6,755 nt of DNA from Clostridiales bacterium. GTDB taxonomy: Bacteria > Bacillota > Clostridia > Oscillospirales > Acutalibacteraceae. The position numbers and the translations under genes were made by a program. Under the pieces are notes generated by a model that worked only from the letters and a program-made list of their open reading frames with translations, was not told where the DNA came from and ran no database searches. The stretch spans positions 1 to 6,755 of the forward strand of contig DXVY01000090.1 in NCBI GenBank assembly GCA_019417145.1, written 5' to 3'. Positions 5,837 through 6,755 of the stretch are shown one piece after another. Each line of letters opens with the position of its first letter. Positions within the stretch are counted from its first letter, which is position 1.

Positions 5837-6609
5837 TACCAAATGACCTCCTTTGCGTCGATAACCGGGCCGTACCGGCAGACCTGGGCGTGTCGGATGG
5901 TAGCCGGATCCGATGGATCACCCACCTTGCAGACACAACAGACACAGGCGCCGATGCCGCATCCCATTCGCTCTTCCAGGGAAACCTGACATTTAATTCC
6001 CTTTTCCAGCGCAATGGCCGCCACCGCCTTCAACATGGGCGTGGGTCCACAGGCGGCCACCAGGTCGCAGGGGCCTTCGGTCAGCCGCTGGTTTAAAAGA
6101 TCGGTCACCAGGCCGTGATGGCCCAAAGACCCGTCGTCGGTAGCTACATAAACCTTCCGGCAGGCCTTTTCAAAATCCTGTAGCAGGATGGCCGCGCCGG
6201 CATTTCGATACCCCACAATGGCGTCCGCCCGGCCGCCGCAGGCAAAGGCCGCCCCCAGCATGGGCGGCGTACCGATCCCGCCGCCCACCAGCACCGGATA
6301 CTCCGCCTTCTCCAGCGAAAAACCATGGCCCAGAGGTCCTAACAGATCCAGGGTATCTCCCGGCTTTACCCCCGACAGCCAGGCCGTTCCCTCTCCCCGC
6401 ACCTGATAGACCATGCGCAGGGTATTTTGCGCCTTATCATAGCCGCAGACCGAGATGGGCCGGCGAAGAGGCTTGCCGTCGCAGAGAATCTGATAAAACT
6501 GTCCGGGCCCGGTTTGCTGCACCTGGGGTGTCTGCAGCCGTATGTCAAAAAATCCGGGGGCGATTTCCCGATTCTCCAGCACAGGGGCCAGATATTTGGT
6601 GTAGCCCAT
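5836..6609 (-). CDS. pyrK: Dihydroorotate dehydrogenase B (NAD+), electron transfer subunit
   Basis: PyrK carries FAD and a [2Fe-2S] cluster and passes electrons from the FMN of PyrD to NAD+. The 257-aa product has the ferredoxin-reductase layout. An N-terminal beta-barrel contains the FAD motif RRPISVCGYD (49-58), the nucleotide-binding loop VLVGGGIGTPPM (106-117) follows, then ACGPTPMLKAV (186-196) and a C-terminal cluster domain, ERMGCGIGACVCCVCKVG. Likely cluster ligands are C217, C222, C225 and C244 (C-x4-C-x2-C-x18-C). Two extra Cys at 224 and 227 crowd the loop. The ATG at 6609 is preferred because GAAAGGA (6624-6618) lies 8 bases before it; the ATG at 6618 overlaps that site and has no spacing. 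It starts 44 bases after the pyrF stop and overlaps the pyrD start by one base. No PyrR attenuator is visible, and the operon promoter lies outside the window. Confidence 0.96.
   Translation of the reverse strand: MGYTKYLAPVLENREIAPGFFDIRLQTPQVQQTGPGQFYQILCDGKPLRRPISVCGYDKAQNTLRMVYQVRGEGTAWLSGVKPGDTLDLLGPLGHGFSLEKAEYPVLVGGGIGTPPMLGAAFACGGRADAIVGYRNAGAAILLQDFEKACRKVYVATDDGSLGHHGLVTDLLNQRLTEGPCDLVAACGPTPMLKAVAAIALEKGIKCQVSLEERMGCGIGACVCCVCKVGDPSDPATIRHAQVCRYGPVIDAKEVIW
5846..5854 (-). promoter_or_regulatory. Ribosome binding site for pyrD inside pyrK
   Basis: AAAGGAGGT on the minus strand (5854-5846) is a full complement of the 16S rRNA 3' end and lies within the last codons of pyrK. It is 9 bases from the ATG at 5836 and only a few from the TTG at 5842, which decides the pyrD start. 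Its position in translated pyrK sequence suggests ribosomes finishing pyrK reload directly onto pyrD, helping keep the subunits at 1:1. Confidence 0.85.
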
Positions 6610-6625
6610 ATTTCTCATCCTTTCG

Positions 6626-6641
6626 GCCGGCCGGTGCCGGC
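6626..6641 (-). other. Small hairpin in the pyrF-pyrK gap
   Basis: On the minus strand GCCGG (6641-6637) can pair with CCGGC (6630-6626) around a six-base loop, immediately before the pyrK ribosome binding site (6624-6618). No T-run follows, so it is not a terminator. It could stabilise the mRNA or tune pyrK initiation, but a five-pair stem in such G+C-rich sequence may be chance. Confidence 0.3.
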
Positions 6642-6653
6642 GTTTTTTCCTTT

Positions 6654-6755
6654 TTAAAGGGAAATTTTACCGATGTATCCCGTGATCTCATCCCGCATGC
6701 GGATGGCTTCTTCCCTTGCGGCTTGTGCATAGTCGTCCGGGCCCCCCGTTTTTTT
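6654..6755 (-). CDS. pyrF: C-terminal end of orotidine 5'-phosphate decarboxylase (partial)
   Basis: An open frame enters from the right edge and ends at TAA (6656-6654), giving 33 residues that include GPDDYAQAAREEAIRMRDEI and end GYIGKISL. Clostridial type-2 PyrF proteins end in a similar helix of the form (E/D)DFxxAARxEAxRMxxDI, and pyrF commonly sits directly before pyrK-pyrD in Clostridia. Only the tail is present, so no active-site residue can be checked; the call rests on this short match plus gene order. PyrF decarboxylates OMP to UMP, the last step of the pathway. The longest open frame here, starting with an ATG at 6730, is a different, spurious frame. Confidence 0.65.
   Translation of the reverse strand, partial: KKTGGPDDYAQAAREEAIRMRDEITGYIGKISL

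Noticed and set aside
6545..6730. A 61-codon minus-strand frame beginning with ATG at the right edge
   Set aside because: It runs in a different frame through the pyrF tail and into pyrK; the PyrF-like frame ending at 6654 explains the sequence better.
1..6755. Mobile elements, CRISPR arrays, toxin-antitoxin or defence systems
   Set aside because: No transposase, integrase, regularly spaced repeat, terminal inverted repeat or defence-family motif was seen on either strand.

Overview
This G+C-rich window looks like part of the chromosome of a Clostridia-type Firmicute, probably from a gut or anaerobic lineage. The evidence is the pyrF-pyrK-pyrD gene order with the NAD-linked class 1B dihydroorotate dehydrogenase, strong AAAGGAGG-type ribosome binding sites, and a short dihydroxy-acid dehydratase of the clostridial/methanogen type. 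No species can be named from the sequence. I see no tRNA, rRNA, CRISPR array, insertion sequence or phage gene. The content is core metabolism and housekeeping.

Layout. 1-114 is the tail of an upstream transcript ending in a strong hairpin terminator. 147-770 (+) encodes an unrecognised single-pass membrane protein of 207 aa. 845-2500 (+) is ilvD, for branched-chain amino acid synthesis. 2501-2626 is non-coding. It can fold into a multi-helix RNA directly ahead of a strong terminator (2627-2664), and this is the one part of the window that standard annotation would not explain. 2735-3655 (+) is a YdhF-like aldo/keto reductase with its own extended -10 promoter and a palindromic terminator.

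From 3713 onward all genes lie on the minus strand. In transcription order (right to left) they are the 3' end of pyrF (6755-6654), pyrK (6609-5836) and pyrD (5836-4925), then a terminator (4919-4883), then a histidine phosphatase-family gene (4826-4143) and ruvX (4132-3713). ruvX converges on the aldo/keto reductase gene.

How the genes work together. PyrK and PyrD form the heterotetrameric dihydroorotate dehydrogenase, which passes electrons from dihydroorotate through FMN, a [2Fe-2S] cluster and FAD to NAD+. PyrF acts two steps later, making UMP. The pyrK stop and pyrD start overlap (TAATG), consistent with coupled translation of the two subunits. The phosphatase and ruvX are a tight pair, with the ruvX ribosome binding site overlapping the phosphatase stop codon. 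ilvD stands alone without other ilv or leu genes in view. For several genes the start chosen is an internal ATG with a well-placed ribosome binding site rather than the longest open frame.

Most of the window is ordinary. The best lead is the possible structured RNA at about 2517-2619. The rest are minor observations on gene starts, terminators and residue variants.
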